Positions 1 to 8,674 are shown, counted from the stretch's first letter. The stretch: DNA of 64,000 bases from Terriglobus albidus (GCF_008000815.1 NZ_CP042806.1:1364001-1428000), one strand, 5' to 3'. The notes: generated from the sequence alone by a model not told the origin. Numbers and translations: made by a program.

Positions 1-36
1 GTCGAGAAGGCCGAACCGGTTGCGGCAGAAGCCTAA
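1..36 (+). CDS. C-terminal end of an unidentified protein
   Basis: The first reading frame is open from base 1 and ends at a TAA at 34-36, giving the tail VEKAEPVAAEA. Only 11 residues are visible, so the protein cannot be identified. The Ala/Glu/Pro-rich tail and the strong terminator hairpin 55 bases downstream support a real gene end. Confidence 0.5.
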   Translation, partial: VEKAEPVAAEA

Positions 37-90
37 CCCGGATCGTTTCCCAGATCACTCCTCAGATCTGCACGGTTGCAATACACAAGA

Positions 91-115
91 AAGCCCCGCT
101 CTCAGCGGGGCTTTT
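91..115. terminator. Bidirectional intrinsic terminator
   Basis: Perfect stem AAGCCCCGCT / AGCGGGGCTT with a three-base loop, followed by a T tract on the plus strand and preceded by A residues that give a T run on the minus strand. It lies between the plus-strand gene ending at 36 and zapA on the minus strand, so it can serve both. Confidence 0.85.
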
Positions 116-157
116 TCGTGTCTGTTCGCTCTATTGATTCGGGGGTCGGAAACCTCG

Positions 158-481
158 TCAGCCGACGCGGCGTTCTTCCAGAATCGAATCGAGCAGACCG
201 GCCAGCGAATCGGCGCGGTTGCGTACTGTTGTCGAGGTCTCTTCCACGCTGCCCTCAAGCTCTGAGTAACGGCCGCGTGCCTGTTCCAATTCATCGGCGA
301 TATTCAGTGCGGCCAGAACAGCGACACGCAGAGAATCTACGGTTGCGCCATGCGAGGCAACGGCGCGCATCTTCGCATCGACCAATGCAGCCAGGCGCTC
401 GATGTACTGCGGATCGGTACCGCGCAGATTGTAGATCTGCCCATAGATATCAACACTGACGGCCTGGGGGACTTCTGCCAT
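158..481 (-). CDS. zapA: Cell division protein ZapA
   Basis: A 107-residue cytoplasmic protein of the ZapA family, which binds and cross-links FtsZ filaments at the division site. Visible family features are the N-terminal beta segment with VDIYGQIYNLRG, then DPQYIERLAALVDAKMRAV, and a C-terminal coiled-coil helix from about residue 60 to 100. Length matches the family (about 100 residues). The ATG is preceded by AGGAGG at ideal spacing. It is the last gene of a minus-strand group pheT, zapB-like, zapA; the zapB-like coiled coil ends nine bases upstream, which fits joint action in Z-ring assembly. The C-terminus runs towards the terminator at 91-115. Confidence 0.88.
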   Translation of the reverse strand: MAEVPQAVSVDIYGQIYNLRGTDPQYIERLAALVDAKMRAVASHGATVDSLRVAVLAALNIADELEQARGRYSELEGSVEETSTTVRNRADSLAGLLDSILEERRVG

Positions 482-489
482 CGTTCCTC

Positions 490-771
490 CTACAGTGTCT
501 CGAGCTGCTCGAGCAGCTTCTCCATGCGTCCGCGCACGTTCTCGCGCTCACCCTTCAGGCTCTCGACCTGCGTCTGAACGTCCTGGGTCTCCATCTGCTG
601 CAGCTCGAGCTGTTCGCGCAACGACTGCAGTTGCTGCGTGAGTTGCGCGACCTTCGCCTCGGCGGCGGCGCGCTCTTCGCGCTCCTTGCGGACAATCTCA
701 ACGGCACGGAGCACCTTCTGTTCGAGTGCCTGCAGTTCATCAACGGTTACGGTGGTTGCGGTGGTGCTCAT
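490..771 (-). CDS. Short coiled-coil protein, ZapB-like
   Basis: The 93-residue product from the ATG at 771 is almost entirely predicted coiled coil: heptads rich in Leu, Gln, Glu and Arg run from about residue 10 to the end. This composition and the position directly upstream of zapA suggest a ZapB-like cell division factor, though ZapB-type coiled coils are too simple in sequence for a firm family call. A longer frame opens at 864, but its first 31 residues (Pro, His and Arg-rich) do not look like part of the coiled coil, so the start at 771 is preferred. No strong ribosome binding site is seen close to that ATG. Confidence 0.65.
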   Translation of the reverse strand: MSTTATTVTVDELQALEQKVLRAVEIVRKEREERAAAEAKVAQLTQQLQSLREQLELQQMETQDVQTQVESLKGERENVRGRMEKLLEQLETL

Positions 772-912
772 AGCTGAAAATCTACCTCTTCTGGGCGAAG
801 TATAGCCTTCGCGCGGGTGAATATGCGGCTGGAAATCCACAACCTGGGGAATCTGGCTTGGCACCCCAGGCTGTCACTCAACTCCGGACTGACAGGAATT
901 GGATGACACGCG

Positions 913-2985
913 CTATGCACGCAGTTTTCCGCCAAGCCCTTCCAGCGTTTTGATGATCTCGGCTGACCAGCCCGTCAGCTCTTCGTCGCGCAACGTGCGC
1001 TCCTGCGACTGGAAGACAACACGGGTCAGCAGGGAATAGTGCCCGGCAGCGACAGCCTTGCCCTTCGCATCGCGGAAGATCTCCTCCGGGGCCACTCGCA
1101 ACAGTTCGGTGTTGTCGAGCCCGTAGATCGCCGATTCTACTGTTGCCCATGTCACGGCATCCGGGAAGACAAACGAGAAGTCGCGTTCGACCGCCTGATA
1201 ACGCGAGATTTCATGCGCTACCGGCGTGCGCAATGGGAAAGCGAAGAGCTTCGCCAGATTCACCTCGGCCAGCCACACCGGCTGCCGCAGCTTGCGCTTG
1301 CCGGCTTCTGCAGAAGAGAGTTCTCCCAACACGGCCACAATCTGGCCTTCGATGGAGATGGTGGCCCCGCGGCCTGGCTCGACCCACGATGGCAGGTTCG
1401 CCTGCGCATACACATGCGCCGGAATGCGGAAGCGAGCAAACAGCTTCTCGATCGCGCCCTTCAGCTCGTAGAAGAGAGCATCGGCCTCGCTTACAACTGC
1501 GGTGGCACGGGCTCCGCCGGTTGCTCCCAGAGAGAGTGACGGCTCTTCGACGACCGTTGTCGTGGATCCGGTGAAGCGTGTGCCCATCTCATAAAGCCGC
1601 ACGTCGTTCACATCGCGATTCAGGTTCGTCGCCAGCATGGTCACCATGCCTGGCAGCAGCGAGGGACGCAGGTTACCGGCCTCTTCATTCAGCGGATTGC
1701 CCATCGGCACGCCGCCACCGGCGAAGGTTTGCGAATCGGCATCAGAGGCAAAGGTACTGGAGATCGCTTCTGTGAAACCCGCTGCAAGCAATGTTGACCG
1801 GACTGCGCGCTCCGGAGCCTCGTAGGGCAGCTCTACCACTCCACCGGAGAACGACGGCAGCGTGTTTTCGAAACGGTTGTAGCCATACACGCGAGCGACC
1901 TCTTCGATCAGGTCGATCTCGCGCTCAAGATCAAGCCGCCACGAGGGAAGCGTTACCGCATAAGCGCTATCGCCGGCAGGAGCCAGGACGCAGCCGAGGG
2001 CACGCAGATACTGCTCCACGACACAGGCGGTAATGCCTTGGCCATCGGTTGTTGAGCCAAGCAGGCGCTGTACTTCGCTTGCCGCCAACGCAATGGGAGG
2101 GCGTTTCGCCGTCTTTGCCTCGATCTCCGGAATCAAAACGTCGGTCATGGCTCCGGTCAGGGTGCCGCCGCAGAACTGTACAAGGAGCTTCGAGACCAGG
2201 GCATTGGCCGCCGGAGCAGCTGCGATATCCGCACCGCGCTCGAAACGATGCGAGGCATCCGTATGCAGACCGTGACGGCGAGAGCTGCGGCGGATGCTCG
2301 ACGGATCGAACCACGCAGCCTCTACCAGAATGTTCTTCGTCTCTTCCGTGACGCGCGAGTCCCAGCCGCCCATTACGCCGGCCAGACCAAGGGCCTTCTT
2401 CTCGTCGGCGACGACCAGGTCATCGGCTTCCAGCACCTTATCGGTTCCGTCCAGCAGCTTGATGGTCTCGCCTTTGCGGGCAGTACGCACCACAATGGCG
2501 CCCTCGATCTTGTCGAGGTCGAAGACGTGGGTCGGGTGGCCCATCGCCAGCCAGGTGTAGTTGGTAATGTCGACCGCGTTCGAGATCGGCTTCTGCCCCA
2601 GCGCCGCAAAACGCGAGGCGATGTCGCCATCGGTCGCCTTGACGGTGACGCCGCGAATTACCTGGGCTGTAAAGCGTCCGCACAGGTCTTTGGCCTCAAT
2701 GCGGACCGGGTGAGACTCACCGGCAGCTGGTGCAGGCAGCGCCAGATCCAGAGGCAACAGCGGAACGTCATAGATAGCTGCTGCTTCACGGGCTACGCCG
2801 TAATGGTTCATCGCATCCACACGGTTGGTGGTGATGTCCATCTCGAACAGAGAGCCATTGTCGTCGTTCAGTTCGAAGACACCCTCGACGGCGATGCCGC
2901 GCAGGGTCAGGTCATCGGCCAGTTGACGGTCAGAGACAGTGAGCGCAGGAAGGTAGGAGCGGAGCCAGTTGGAGAGGATCTTCAT
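913..2985 (-). CDS. pheT: Phenylalanine--tRNA ligase beta subunit, short form
   Basis: A 690-residue PheT, the beta chain of the (alpha-beta)2 enzyme that charges tRNA-Phe. The N-terminus (MKILSNWLRSYL) and the segment EMDITTNRVDAMNHYGVARE are diagnostic. B3/B4 editing region follows with NAVDITNY and THVFDLDKI, then the B5 DNA-binding-like region, the catalytic-like core with GFTEAISSTF and NPLNEEAGNLRPSLLPG, and a C-terminal ferredoxin-fold anticodon-binding domain from about residue 595 (ISRYQAVERDFSFVF). The usual EMAP-type tRNA-binding OB fold between about residues 40 and 150 is missing: residue 45 runs straight into the EMDITTNR segment. No pheS lies upstream. Downstream on the same strand are the zapB-like gene and zapA. 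Confidence 0.95.
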   Translation of the reverse strand: MKILSNWLRSYLPALTVSDRQLADDLTLRGIAVEGVFELNDDNGSLFEMDITTNRVDAMNHYGVAREAAAIYDVPLLPLDLALPAPAAGESHPVRIEAKDLCGRFTAQVIRGVTVKATDGDIASRFAALGQKPISNAVDITNYTWLAMGHPTHVFDLDKIEGAIVVRTARKGETIKLLDGTDKVLEADDLVVADEKKALGLAGVMGGWDSRVTEETKNILVEAAWFDPSSIRRSSRRHGLHTDASHRFERGADIAAAPAANALVSKLLVQFCGGTLTGAMTDVLIPEIEAKTAKRPPIALAASEVQRLLGSTTDGQGITACVVEQYLRALGCVLAPAGDSAYAVTLPSWRLDLEREIDLIEEVARVYGYNRFENTLPSFSGGVVELPYEAPERAVRSTLLAAGFTEAISSTFASDADSQTFAGGGVPMGNPLNEEAGNLRPSLLPGMVTMLATNLNRDVNDVRLYEMGTRFTGSTTTVVEEPSLSLGATGGARATAVVSEADALFYELKGAIEKLFARFRIPAHVYAQANLPSWVEPGRGATISIEGQIVAVLGELSSAEAGKRKLRQPVWLAEVNLAKLFAFPLRTPVAHEISRYQAVERDFSFVFPDAVTWATVESAIYGLDNTELLRVAPEEIFRDAKGKAVAAGHYSLLTRVVFQSQERTLRDEELTGWSAEIIKTLEGLGGKLRA

Positions 2986-3262
2986 TGCCAGGGTACTGGC
3001 AATAGTCTATCGAACCTAAGGCCTGTGACCGTCTGAGAACGGGGCGTATCGGCAAATTCGGTTAAGCCACTACCTTCGTTGCCCTATTCGTCGCAGTTTT
3101 ATCGCGAAGGGCGGGTATCGCCCTGGGAGCGACCGCTTTTTGTGATCCCAAAGGGATCTGCTTTTCGGAGTCTGCCCGGGTGAGAGGCCTCGGTAGAAAA
3201 GCAGATTTCTCCGCTAACGCTCCGAAATGACAAACAAAAAAATGTCTAGCTCTAGACTCGTC
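2986..3262. other. Intergenic region between pheT and the zinc-ribbon gene
   Basis: No gene is supported. It holds a small hairpin, GATCCC aaa GGGATC at 3144-3158, followed by CTGCTTTT, and around 3197-3238 a stretch ending CGAAATGACAAAC that resembles short dispersed intergenic repeats seen in acidobacterial genomes. The pheT promoter should lie here, but no clear -35/-10 pair was recognised. Confidence 0.4.
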
Positions 3263-3442
3263 TCAGTAATAGTCCGCGCACGACATGTAATACCCGCACT
3301 GGTCGCAGATCAGCTTGCACCGCCGGCTGGTAAGGCGCGCCGAGCACGTTGGACAGTACACTTGGTGGTGTTCGCCGGGCAGCGGGCAGCTCTCCGTATC
3401 CTCGGCGGCCGTCTCAACCGTTTGTTCAGGTTGCGTCTGCAT
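3263..3442 (-). CDS. Small zinc-ribbon protein
   Basis: A 59-residue protein with two cysteine knuckles: CPTC at about residues 30-33 and CDQC at about 47-50, ending GYYMSCADYY. Two CxxC pairs about 13 residues apart fit a zinc ribbon; the extra Cys and a His pair lie nearby. The acidic first 25 residues look unstructured. The frame can also start at a TTG at 3463, but the ATG at 3442 is chosen because the leader added by TTG is short and featureless; neither start has a good ribosome binding site. Function is unknown. The closely spaced, divergent neighbour is osmC. Confidence 0.65.
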   Translation of the reverse strand: MQTQPEQTVETAAEDTESCPLPGEHHQVYCPTCSARLTSRRCKLICDQCGYYMSCADYY

Positions 3443-3510
3443 GGCAGGAGCATACACCTGCAACGCGAAAAAAATCGCAGCATCTAACCCGGTACAAGGA
3501 GAAAGAATCG

Positions 3511-3945
3511 ATGGCTATCGCAGATCGCACCGCAACCGCGGTATGGAAGGGTGGATTGAAGGACGGCAGCGGCGTTATCTCGACGCAGAGCGGCGTTCTC
3601 AAGGATCAGGAGTACTCGTTCGTTACGCGCTTTGAGAACAAGCCCGGCACCAACCCTGAGGAGCTGATCGCCGCCTCCCATGCCGGCTGTTACTCCATGG
3701 CTCTCTCGGCTGAGTTGACCAAGAACAACACCCCGCCGGCCTCAATCGACACCACCGCGAAGGTTACCCTCGACATGGTGAATGGCGCACCTACGGTCAA
3801 CAAGATCCTGCTCACCGTCAAGGCCAGTGTCCCCGGTCTTGATGCCGCGAAGTTTCACGAGATCGCAGACGGCGCTAAGAAGAACTGCCCCATCTCGCGG
3901 CTTCTTGCCGCTGCCGAAATCACCCTCGACGCCACTCTTCTGTAA
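3511..3945 (+). CDS. osmC: OsmC/Ohr family peroxiredoxin
   Basis: A 144-residue OsmC-family protein that reduces organic and inorganic hydroperoxides with a pair of cysteines. Cys60 lies in the helix HAGCYSMALS and Cys126 in KKNCPISRLL, the two conserved redox positions. NPEELIAASHAGC is the family signature. The start at 3511 is set by AAGGAG at 3496-3501, ten bases upstream; the open frame extends further back but without family similarity. Length is normal. It is followed by a strong terminator, so it is probably monocistronic. Confidence 0.92.
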   Translation: MAIADRTATAVWKGGLKDGSGVISTQSGVLKDQEYSFVTRFENKPGTNPEELIAASHAGCYSMALSAELTKNNTPPASIDTTAKVTLDMVNGAPTVNKILLTVKASVPGLDAAKFHEIADGAKKNCPISRLLAAAEITLDATLL

Positions 3946-3957
3946 ACCAGGTTTAAA

Positions 3958-3990
3958 CAAAAATCCCCGCTCCGTGGGGCGGGGATTTTT
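3958..3990 (+). terminator. Intrinsic terminator of osmC
   Basis: GC-rich hairpin with arms AAATCCCCGC and GCGGGGATTT followed by TTT, starting 13 bases after the osmC stop. The flanking A and T runs mean it can also end the minus-strand gene at 4002-4322. Confidence 0.85.
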
Positions 3991-4001
3991 AATGCTTTCC
4001 G

Positions 4002-4322
4002 TTACCGGACGCGGACTCCGAAACTGACGCCCGGGCGGTAGTAGTAGGGCGGAGGTACCGGCCGCACATACACCGGACGCGGAGCGTAGTAGACAGGTCT
4101 CGGACCGTAGTAGCCATAAGGCCGGTAGCCATAGGGGCGGTAATAACCGCCATAGTAAGGCCGGTAATAAGGCGGCGGAACCGGACGAGCCACAACTACG
4201 GGCCCGCCAATTTGAACACCAACCGCAACCTGGGCTTCACTCTTCTGCGGGGCCGCCACGAATATCGCACCGGCCACCGCCGCACCGGCAATCCACCTGG
4301 AAACTGTCTTCAGAGCACTCAT
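4002..4322 (-). CDS. Secreted Pro/Tyr/Arg-rich small protein (paralogue 1)
   Basis: A 106-residue protein with a clear signal peptide (residues 1 to about 30, basic start, hydrophobic AGAAVAGAIFVAAP, cleavage near SEAQ). The mature part begins VAVGVQIGGPVVVARP and continues as a low-complexity stretch of Pro, Tyr, Arg and Gly with repeated PYYRPYYGG and PRPVY units. The start at 4322 has a perfect AGGAGG at 4331-4336. The next minus-strand gene upstream, 4484-4840, is a paralogue sharing the signal peptide layout and the GVQ(I/V)GGPVVVA block. Function is unknown; a cell-surface or periplasmic role is inferred from the signal peptide only. Confidence 0.8.
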   Translation of the reverse strand: MSALKTVSRWIAGAAVAGAIFVAAPQKSEAQVAVGVQIGGPVVVARPVPPPYYRPYYGGYYRPYGYRPYGYYGPRPVYYAPRPVYVRPVPPPYYYRPGVSFGVRVR

Positions 4323-4440
4323 CGCATTTACCTCCTGCGTACATCGGGTTGAACGGCGAACTTCGCTTTGTGTTGCGCGCAACCTTTCAAAAAATCCCGG
4401 GTCGCTACTGTAAGTTGCTGATTTAAAAGAAGAAAAATAC

Positions 4441-4465
4441 GGGGCGGGAAACGTACGCCCGCCCC
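4441..4465 (-). terminator. Terminator of the paralogue-2 gene
   Basis: Stem GGGGCGGG / CCCGCCCC with a nine-base loop; read on the minus strand it is followed by GTATTTTTCTTC, a T-rich tract. It sits 18 bases after the stop of the 4484-4840 gene, so the two paralogues are probably separate transcripts. Confidence 0.75.
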
Positions 4466-4483
4466 GGGTGGAAGATCTTTCAA

Positions 4484-4840
4484 CTAGCGGCGTCCGTAGC
4501 CGTATCCGTAGCCGTGGTCACGGTCGAAGCCGCGTCCACGATCATGGTCATAGTCCCGACGGTAGTCACGGTCGTAGTGGCGTTCGCGCTCCCAACGCTC
4601 ATGCTCCCAATGCTGGCGACGGCGCCAGTCGTCGCGGTAGTAGCCGTTATAGCCGTTGTAGTAGCCACCGTTGTAGGCATACGCATACGGATACGCAGGC
4701 TCCGCGACTACGACGGGACCTCCGACCTGCACACCGAACGAGACATGCTGCGCCTCAGCCTTGTGTGAGAGACCGAAGAACATCACGGCAGCCATTGCCG
4801 CTCCGCCAATCCACTTCGTTGCCGACTTGATCGTATTCAT
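4484..4840 (-). CDS. Secreted Tyr/Arg/Asp-rich small protein (paralogue 2)
   Basis: A 118-residue secreted protein: signal peptide to about residue 31 (IGGAAMAAVMFFGLSHKAEAQ region), then VSFGVQVGGPVVVAEP, a Tyr/Asn/Gly-rich segment (YNGGYYNGYNGYY), and a highly charged tail of Arg, Asp and His ending GYGYGYGRR. The signal peptide and GVQVGGPVVVA block match the neighbour at 4002-4322, so the pair arose by tandem duplication, with the tails diverging strongly. The start at 4840 has GGAGG at 4850-4854. Function is unknown. Confidence 0.8.
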   Translation of the reverse strand: MNTIKSATKWIGGAAMAAVMFFGLSHKAEAQHVSFGVQVGGPVVVAEPAYPYAYAYNGGYYNGYNGYYRDDWRRRQHWEHERWERERHYDRDYRRDYDHDRGRGFDRDHGYGYGYGRR

Positions 4841-4952
4841 ATGCGGTAACCTCCGCCTTACGTTCTGCTCAAACGCGCTTTGTCGCGCCTTGTTTCGCGC
4901 AACAAACATGGTGGCCACGGGTTGCGGGCAAGCTGCGTCGGATAGGCAACAG

Positions 4953-4978
4953 AAAAGGGAGCCCGAAGGCTCCCTTTT
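4953..4978 (-). terminator. Terminator of the TonB-dependent receptor gene
   Basis: Perfect 11-base stem AAAAGGGAGCC / GGCTCCCTTTT with a CGAA tetraloop, 22 bases after the receptor stop codon; on the minus strand the 3' arm ends in a T run. Confidence 0.9.
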
Positions 4979-4999
4979 CCGTTGCTGGCTTGTGTTCCG

Positions 5000-7900
5000 T
5001 TAGAAGAGGACACGTCCGCCGATCTGGATGACGCGGACGCCGCCACCGCTGCCGGTGATCTGGCCGAAGTTCGATGCCGACATTGACGCCGAAGGTCCAC
5101 CCAGATTGACCAGGTTGAAGACATTCTGGAACTCGCCGCGAAGCTGGAACTTCACTTCTTCGTAGACATTGAAGCTGCGGAAGAGCGAAGCATCGACATT
5201 GCGATAGCCAGGGACGTCGAGCGTTGCAGGACGCGTATTGCCCAGCAGACCTCCCGGACCGACGCCCGGGCAGCCGGCATCCGTACCCGGACGGCAGTAG
5301 ACCGAGGTATCGAACCACTGCTTCATCTCAGCCACACGCGAGCCCTGCGGCAGCGTGTGGGCAACGGCGCCAGGCTTCAGGCTCGGGCGGTTGTTGCCCA
5401 GGCCGGAGAAGTAGTTGTCATTACCGGTGGTGACGGTGAACGGTTGACCGCTGTTCGCAGTCCAGATACCCGTGACGGTCCAGCCATTCAGCGCTGTGCG
5501 CACAAGACGGTTGTACTGCGTGAAGTAGTCAGGCTTCCAGACGAAGGACATCGTCATCATGTGACGGCGGTCCTGGTCAGAACGCTGACGGTATTCCAGT
5601 TGTGGATAGTTGGCGTCGACGAACGTGCCATTCAGGCCGCCGGTTGAGTCGAGTGTGTTGCTCTGCAGCGTCTTGCTCCAGGTGTAGTAACCGCTGGCGC
5701 TGAAGTGGTGTGACAGGCGCTTCTCGAGCTTGATCTGCAGGGCGTTGTAGTTCGAGTTCTGGTTCGAGCGGATGATCCACACGTTGCTGTAGATCGGGTT
5801 TGCCGCCGAGGAACCGAACTGCGAGTTCAGAGGACGCCGATTGTTGATCGTGGCGCTCGTATTCGCGTAGCCGCAGGCCTTGGTGGTATCCGGTATCTTG
5901 TGAGCCGTATCCGTAAAGCAGGAAGGGCCGGAGAGTCCGGTGTCCGGATTGATGTTAAAGATCGGTCCGTTGATGTCGTTGTACAGCGGCGTCTTGCGAT
6001 TGAGCGAGCCCACATAGTTCGCGCTCAGCGCCAGGCCGTTACCGAATTGCTGCTGGAAGCCGAAGTTGATCTGGACAGAGTACGGCCAGCGGTAGTTCGG
6101 ATCCATTGCAACGAGCTGGTTGAACGGTAGGAAGGCTGCTGTACCCGACTTGTAGTCGAACTGGAGAGAGGGATAAGGGTTCGTGCCCGTTGGAAACTCG
6201 GTCGGGTCGCCCTGGTACGGATGCGTCATGGAAACTACTTTGGTGTAGCCGCTATTACGTACGGCATACGGAGCGTAGTTCGACGGGAACTCCCACTGGT
6301 TGCCGGAGATGCCGCCGAAGAACAGCCCGGCCGCTCCGTGGAACACCGTCTTACCCTTGCCATTCGGGTCCCAGTTGAAGCCGAAGCGAGGCGAAACGTG
6401 GTTAAGCGGAGTGAAAGCGCCACCGTTCGGAACTCCCGGGTCACCCGGAAACTGCATACCGAGCGGAGCCAGTTTTTGTGTCGTTCCCACAATCGATACG
6501 TTCTGGAATGCGTGCGACTGCGCACCCGGGACGAAGTTCGAGTTCATGTGGCGGTTGTCGGTCGGCGCCAATTGGATGTCGTAGCGCAGACCCGCATTCA
6601 GCGTCAGATTCGGAAGAATGCGCCAGTCGTCCTGGGCAAACATGCCATAGGTGAACCAGTTCGCGTTCGCATACAAGCCGGTGTCCTGGCCCATGCCCGA
6701 AGGCCGTCCAGACATAAAGTCAGCCAGGGCGTTCGTGGTGCGCGCAAAGGTGCTGCCGGTCGTGCTCGAGAAGTTGAACGTTCCGTAGTTGTTGAGTGAC
6801 GTTAGCTGGAAATCCTTCTCCAACCCAGCCTCACCGCCGAAGTACAGCGAGTGATTGCCGCGCATTGTTGAAAGAACGTCGCGGACACCATACACGTTCG
6901 CTCCGGCCTTCGGTCCGGTGATGGCCTGCGTCAGTGTGAAGCCTTCCACACCGCCAATCGAGATCTGCGCCAGCGAGGGAGTGCCTACAACACCCAGGTC
7001 GGAACCGAAGTCCGCCAGAGTCTTCTTGGACGGATCTCCAGAAATCGCATTACGTCCGCCGTTCTGCCGCGTGTAGCTTAGCCAGAACTGGTTGACGGTG
7101 CGGCCGCTGATCGTCCAGATATCGCTGACGTTCGCATTCTGCTGCTTGTTCTTATAGTCAGAGGACGACCACTGCTGCGTGAAGCCGCCCAGGTTGACGT
7201 GCAGCTTATAGTTCAGCAGGAAGTAGTTCAGGGTCACCCGGTGTGCCGGCGTGATCTGGTGATCGGTCTTGATCAGATACTCTTCGTTCTGCTCCGGTGC
7301 GGGTTCGCGTACACGGTAGGTGTACTGCGTATCTCCTGTCTGAAACGGCAGCTTCGGCATCTTCGAGACCGCGCTGCGAATGTAGGTCAGCACGTTAACG
7401 GCTGTCGGGTCGAGATACTTCAGCTTATTACCCGGCAGCGGCAGCTTATAGGTTGGGCTATTAGGGTCAGGATCGCAGACCAGGAACTTCTGGTTCGCGT
7501 TGTCGAACGATGTGGGGGTGTCGCTGCACTTGGTGATGTCCGAGGGCAGGTTTTCGGAGAAGTCGCCGTTGAGCTGCGCAGCGCTCGGCAGGCTGCCGCT
7601 GTTTGTCGCTGTTGTACGAAAACGGTACACGCCGAAGCTGCCGAAGAAGAAGTCCTTGTTCTTCCGGATCGGCCCGCCAAACGTCGCGCCAAAGCGATGC
7701 TGGTTGTAGTCGCCCTTTGTGGTCGAGTTATGCGCGACCGAGTTGAAGTTCTTGTCGCGGAAGAATTCGAAGACCGAACCGTGAAAGCTGTTTGTACCGC
7801 TCTTGGTCACAATACTGACCACGGCAGACGAGTAACGGCCCAGTTGTGCGGCGTAGTTGTTGGTTACGACGTTGAACTGGTTGATCGCATCGGGGTTCGG

Positions 7901-8539
7901 TACCTGGTTGCCCGAGTTGCGGAGACCGGTCATGTTCAGCCCGCCGTCCAGATAATAAGAGACCTGGCCGACGAAGCCGTCCGTCGATCCGTTCACCAGG
8001 ACCTTGATCTCCTGGTAACCGAGGTTGTTGATGGTACTCACCGACTGCACGCCGGGTACAAGCTGCAGCAAGCGGTCGACGTTGCGGTTAACCAGCGGTA
8101 GATTATCGATCTGCTGGTTGTCCACCGTAGCACCCAGTGTCGCGGAGCCCAGGTTGACCAGCGGGACATCGGCTGTGACGTTGATGGTTTCGGTCGTGGT
8201 TCCTACCTCCATCGTCAGGGGCAGGCTCGCATTCTGCATGACGGTCAGCTCGATACCGGAGCGCTCCAGCGTCTTGAAGCCATCAGCTGTCACCGTAATC
8301 TTGTACGAGCCAATCGGAAGGAATTCCTCGCGGAAGGAACCATCCTCCTTGGTTTTGCCAACGCGGACGAAGTTGGTTTGCGTTTGCGTGAAGGTAATGG
8401 TGGCATTTGGGACCACCAATCCGGTTTGATCAGTCACCGTTCCGAACATCGTCGCCGTGCTTAACTGGGCGAAGGCGGTCGGCAATCCGGTGCAAAGTAA
8501 TAGCGCGAGGATAATCGCGCAACTACGAACTATTCGCAT
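5000..8539 (-). CDS. TonB-dependent receptor, Oar-like
   Basis: An 1,179-residue outer-membrane protein. Residues 1-24 are a signal peptide (hydrophobic run ILALLLCTGLPTAFA). Residues about 28-115 form a carboxypeptidase-regulatory-like fold (GTVTDQTGLVVPNATITFT, then YKITVTADGFKTLERSGI). A plug domain follows at about 120-250 (QQIDNLPLVNRNVDRLLQLVPG, KSGTNSFHGSVFEFFRD), then a long beta-barrel to the terminal aromatic residue (GGRVLF). This architecture is the one greatly expanded in Acidobacteria and is assumed to import large substrates such as oligosaccharides or peptides; the substrate is not visible. A GGGGGAG ribosome site precedes the ATG. The divergent 415-residue membrane protein and the inverted repeats between them suggest linked regulation. 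Confidence 0.92.
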   Translation of the reverse strand: MRIVRSCAIILALLLCTGLPTAFAQLSTATMFGTVTDQTGLVVPNATITFTQTQTNFVRVGKTKEDGSFREEFLPIGSYKITVTADGFKTLERSGIELTVMQNASLPLTMEVGTTTETINVTADVPLVNLGSATLGATVDNQQIDNLPLVNRNVDRLLQLVPGVQSVSTINNLGYQEIKVLVNGSTDGFVGQVSYYLDGGLNMTGLRNSGNQVPNPDAINQFNVVTNNYAAQLGRYSSAVVSIVTKSGTNSFHGSVFEFFRDKNFNSVAHNSTTKGDYNQHRFGATFGGPIRKNKDFFFGSFGVYRFRTTATNSGSLPSAAQLNGDFSENLPSDITKCSDTPTSFDNANQKFLVCDPDPNSPTYKLPLPGNKLKYLDPTAVNVLTYIRSAVSKMPKLPFQTGDTQYTYRVREPAPEQNEEYLIKTDHQITPAHRVTLNYFLLNYKLHVNLGGFTQQWSSSDYKNKQQNANVSDIWTISGRTVNQFWLSYTRQNGGRNAISGDPSKKTLADFGSDLGVVGTPSLAQISIGGVEGFTLTQAITGPKAGANVYGVRDVLSTMRGNHSLYFGGEAGLEKDFQLTSLNNYGTFNFSSTTGSTFARTTNALADFMSGRPSGMGQDTGLYANANWFTYGMFAQDDWRILPNLTLNAGLRYDIQLAPTDNRHMNSNFVPGAQSHAFQNVSIVGTTQKLAPLGMQFPGDPGVPNGGAFTPLNHVSPRFGFNWDPNGKGKTVFHGAAGLFFGGISGNQWEFPSNYAPYAVRNSGYTKVVSMTHPYQGDPTEFPTGTNPYPSLQFDYKSGTAAFLPFNQLVAMDPNYRWPYSVQINFGFQQQFGNGLALSANYVGSLNRKTPLYNDINGPIFNINPDTGLSGPSCFTDTAHKIPDTTKACGYANTSATINNRRPLNSQFGSSAANPIYSNVWIIRSNQNSNYNALQIKLEKRLSHHFSASGYYTWSKTLQSNTLDSTGGLNGTFVDANYPQLEYRQRSDQDRRHMMTMSFVWKPDYFTQYNRLVRTALNGWTVTGIWTANSGQPFTVTTGNDNYFSGLGNNRPSLKPGAVAHTLPQGSRVAEMKQWFDTSVYCRPGTDAGCPGVGPGGLLGNTRPATLDVPGYRNVDASLFRSFNVYEEVKFQLRGEFQNVFNLVNLGGPSASMSASNFGQITGSGGGVRVIQIGGRVLF

Positions 8540-8674
8540 CTCTAGCTCCCCCTATGAAAGGTGATCCAGGTCGTTCCTGGAAACACCCGCAACGCCTCAG
8601 GAGCTCTTTTGGGGCTTCCTTAAGGCCAAAAGCCACGCTCGTCTCTCTGATCACGCGTTGGCAAGTGACTCACT

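Noticed and set aside
1-912. 6S RNA gene near zapA
   Set aside because: Some bacteria carry ssrS next to zapA, but the spacers here are short and I could not find the long bulged hairpin expected.
2248-3036. 262-codon plus-strand open frame opposite pheT
   Set aside because: It is antisense to the well-supported pheT, has no family features or ribosome site, and such long frames are expected by chance in this GC-rich coding sequence.
7199-8101. 300-codon plus-strand open frame opposite the TonB receptor
   Set aside because: Complement shadow of the receptor gene: Val/Arg-rich composition, no recognisable domain, no start signal.
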